This document shows positions 62,901 through 64,000 of a DNA stretch of 64,000 nucleotides, one piece after another (positions within the stretch are counted from its first letter, which is position 1; every line of letters starts with the position of its first letter). This DNA is from Prolixibacteraceae bacterium JC049 (lineage in GTDB: Bacteria > Bacteroidota > Bacteroidia > Bacteroidales > Prolixibacteraceae). The translations under genes were made by a program, and so were the position numbers. The DNA lies in NCBI GenBank assembly GCA_023369685.1, contig SACZ01000002.1:806001-870000 (forward strand). Reading direction: 5' to 3'. Below the pieces are notes generated by a model. The model was not told the origin of the DNA, did no database searches, and was given only the letters and a program-made list of their open reading frames with translations.

Positions 62901-62943
62901 GAACTAGAACGTATCTAATAATCAGAATTCTGGGAGTCCCAAG

Positions 62944-62984
62944 ATAACCCCCAATGAGAAAATAATTTTTTCATTGGGGGTTAT
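62944..62984 (+). terminator. Hairpin between sigma and FecR genes
   Basis: Perfect 14-base stem (ataacccccaatga / tcattgggggttat) with a 13-base loop and tttctct after it. It would reduce or uncouple transcription of the anti-sigma gene, or act as a full terminator. Confidence 0.7.
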
Positions 62985-63022
62985 TTCTCTGTTACCTGTC
63001 TATGGGGTATAAACGGAGAATT

Positions 63023-64000
63023 ATGAAAGCAAATACTGAGATATGGGAATTGATTGGGAAAGTGCTTCATCAGGAAGCTTCCCAACAAGAGCAGCAAGAG
63101 CTTAGTGCATGGAGAAGTCAGTTGCCTGAGAACGAGAAAATATATGTCGAGGCACTAAAGGTGTGGGAGCAAACCGGCACTTATCTCGACCTGGAGAAAT
63201 TCGATTCCGATAATGGTTGGAAGGCTGTTGCTTCAGATATTAAAAAGCCTAAAACTTTCCGACTTACATTAAGTCGAATAGCAGTTGCAGCTTCGGTAAT
63301 GGTATTAGTTGCAGTTGCAGCTTTTTGGTTGCCATTTAAAACAAATCAGTTGAATTTGGTAACTCAGCAAACCAACAATGTCACCACCCTTAACGATATC
63401 GTTTTACCCGATGGAACAAAAGTGAGTTTGAATGTAGGTTCCAACTTGTCGTTCCCAGAAGAATTTTCCGGCGAAAACCGTGAGGTATACCTAACCGGAG
63501 AAGCTTTTTTTCTGGTTAAACACAATCCGCAGAAACCGTTTATCATTCATGCCGGAGAATCGAAAATCCGAGTGTTGGGAACATCGTTCAATGTAAATGC
63601 TTATCCCGAAAAAGATACTGTTGAGGTAATTGTATCTACAGGAAAAGTAGAGTTCTCGACAAAAGATGCCAAACAATTGATTCTAACGAAGGGGGAGAAA
63701 GGAACATTGGCACTATCCAAAAGCAACTTGAAAAAAAGCGAGAATACGAATCCTAACTATGCAGCCTGGATGAACAAAACAATGACGTTCCGGAATACTC
63801 CACTGGGCGACGTAGTTGAAACCCTGCGAAAAGTGTACCATGTAGATATCCAGTTCGATGAAGAAGTGGTGAATGAGAAAGAGTGGACCGTTACATTCCA
63901 CGATCAATCGTTAGCCACTGTATTTAGCATCATGGAACGCACTTTCGACATAAAAGTAGAGTACAACGATGATGTTTATACTTTAATCCATAGAAACCAA
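63023..64000 (+). CDS. FecR-like anti-sigma factor (runs off the right edge)
   Basis: At least 326 aa; the frame is open to the last base of the window. N-terminal cytoplasmic part with a helical anti-sigma region (about 1-75), a membrane helix near 92-108 (VAASVMVLVAVAAFWLP), then the FecR domain (about 118-220) with VLPDGTKVSLNVGSNLSFPEEF and REVYLTGEAFF, and a secretin/TonB short N-terminal-like end (about 255-326) with FRNTPLGDVVETL and VTFHDQSLATVFSIMERTF. It senses ligand binding to a TonB receptor and controls the sigma factor upstream. The first base of the next codon is outside the window, so it may end very soon after. Confidence 0.95.
   Translation, partial: MKANTEIWELIGKVLHQEASQQEQQELSAWRSQLPENEKIYVEALKVWEQTGTYLDLEKFDSDNGWKAVASDIKKPKTFRLTLSRIAVAASVMVLVAVAAFWLPFKTNQLNLVTQQTNNVTTLNDIVLPDGTKVSLNVGSNLSFPEEFSGENREVYLTGEAFFLVKHNPQKPFIIHAGESKIRVLGTSFNVNAYPEKDTVEVIVSTGKVEFSTKDAKQLILTKGEKGTLALSKSNLKKSENTNPNYAAWMNKTMTFRNTPLGDVVETLRKVYHVDIQFDEEVVNEKEWTVTFHDQSLATVFSIMERTFDIKVEYNDDVYTLIHRNQ

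Overview
The window is one continuous stretch of a low-GC Bacteroidota chromosome. The evidence is two large TonB-dependent receptors with N-terminal CarboxypepD_reg-like domains, ECF sigma/anti-sigma pairs, DUF3098, DUF4252, DUF5723 and PspC-family proteins, NadA, TypA/BipA, and repeated Bacteroidota-type promoters (TTTG, 18-22 bp spacer, TAnnTTTG). The gene order ftsX-DUF3098-uppP-truB-queA is also typical of this phylum. A marine Marinilabiliales/Marinifilaceae-like bacterium is my best guess, but that is inference from overall character only.

Layout. 1-5.5 kb: end of a YfhO-like membrane protein, then ftsX, DUF3098, uppP, truB, queA. 5.8-10.5 kb: an HTH protein, ilvE, a DUF2797 protein, two unannotated tandem small CPxC/CPxC proteins, trpS. 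10.7-16.6 kb: rbfA, a methyltransferase, a LolC/E-like permease, then an ECF sigma factor/anti-sigma pair followed by two paralogous outer-membrane barrel proteins; identical GTAAC-N16-CGTCA elements precede the sigma gene and the first barrel gene. 16.7-25 kb: pepE, typA, a TonB receptor with a triple-repeat lipoprotein, nadA. 25-32.5 kb: a TPR/PAS histidine kinase, then a TPP riboswitch controlling a thiamine salvage operon (TonB receptor, PnuT, thiamine pyrophosphokinase) with a SPOR lipoprotein embedded. 32.5-43.2 kb: a membrane-anchored receiver protein, a dus and a U32 RNA-modification pair, and several envelope proteins of unknown role. 43.2-49.5 kb: a PadR/PspC/DUF4252 stress-type operon, a secreted protein with IExWM repeats, an S41 protease, dCMP deaminase, a receiver protein.

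49.5-57.6 kb is the most unusual part. On the minus strand lies a compact candidate RiPP (ribosomally made, post-translationally modified peptide) locus: a 55-aa precursor ending in CTSCWGGSCASGITG, followed by two related radical SAM/SPASM maturases. Upstream on the same strand is a 1137-aa STAND/NACHT-like NTPase of possible sensing or defence function. Beyond it are two 81% identical 81-aa lipoproteins separated from this block by a structured leader region.

57.8-64 kb: a TPR histidine kinase, a convergent NarL/LuxR-type regulator and a divergent LytTR regulator, set among two clusters of REP-like palindromes; then tRNA-Leu(CAA), a FecI-like sigma factor and a FecR-like anti-sigma factor that runs off the right edge.
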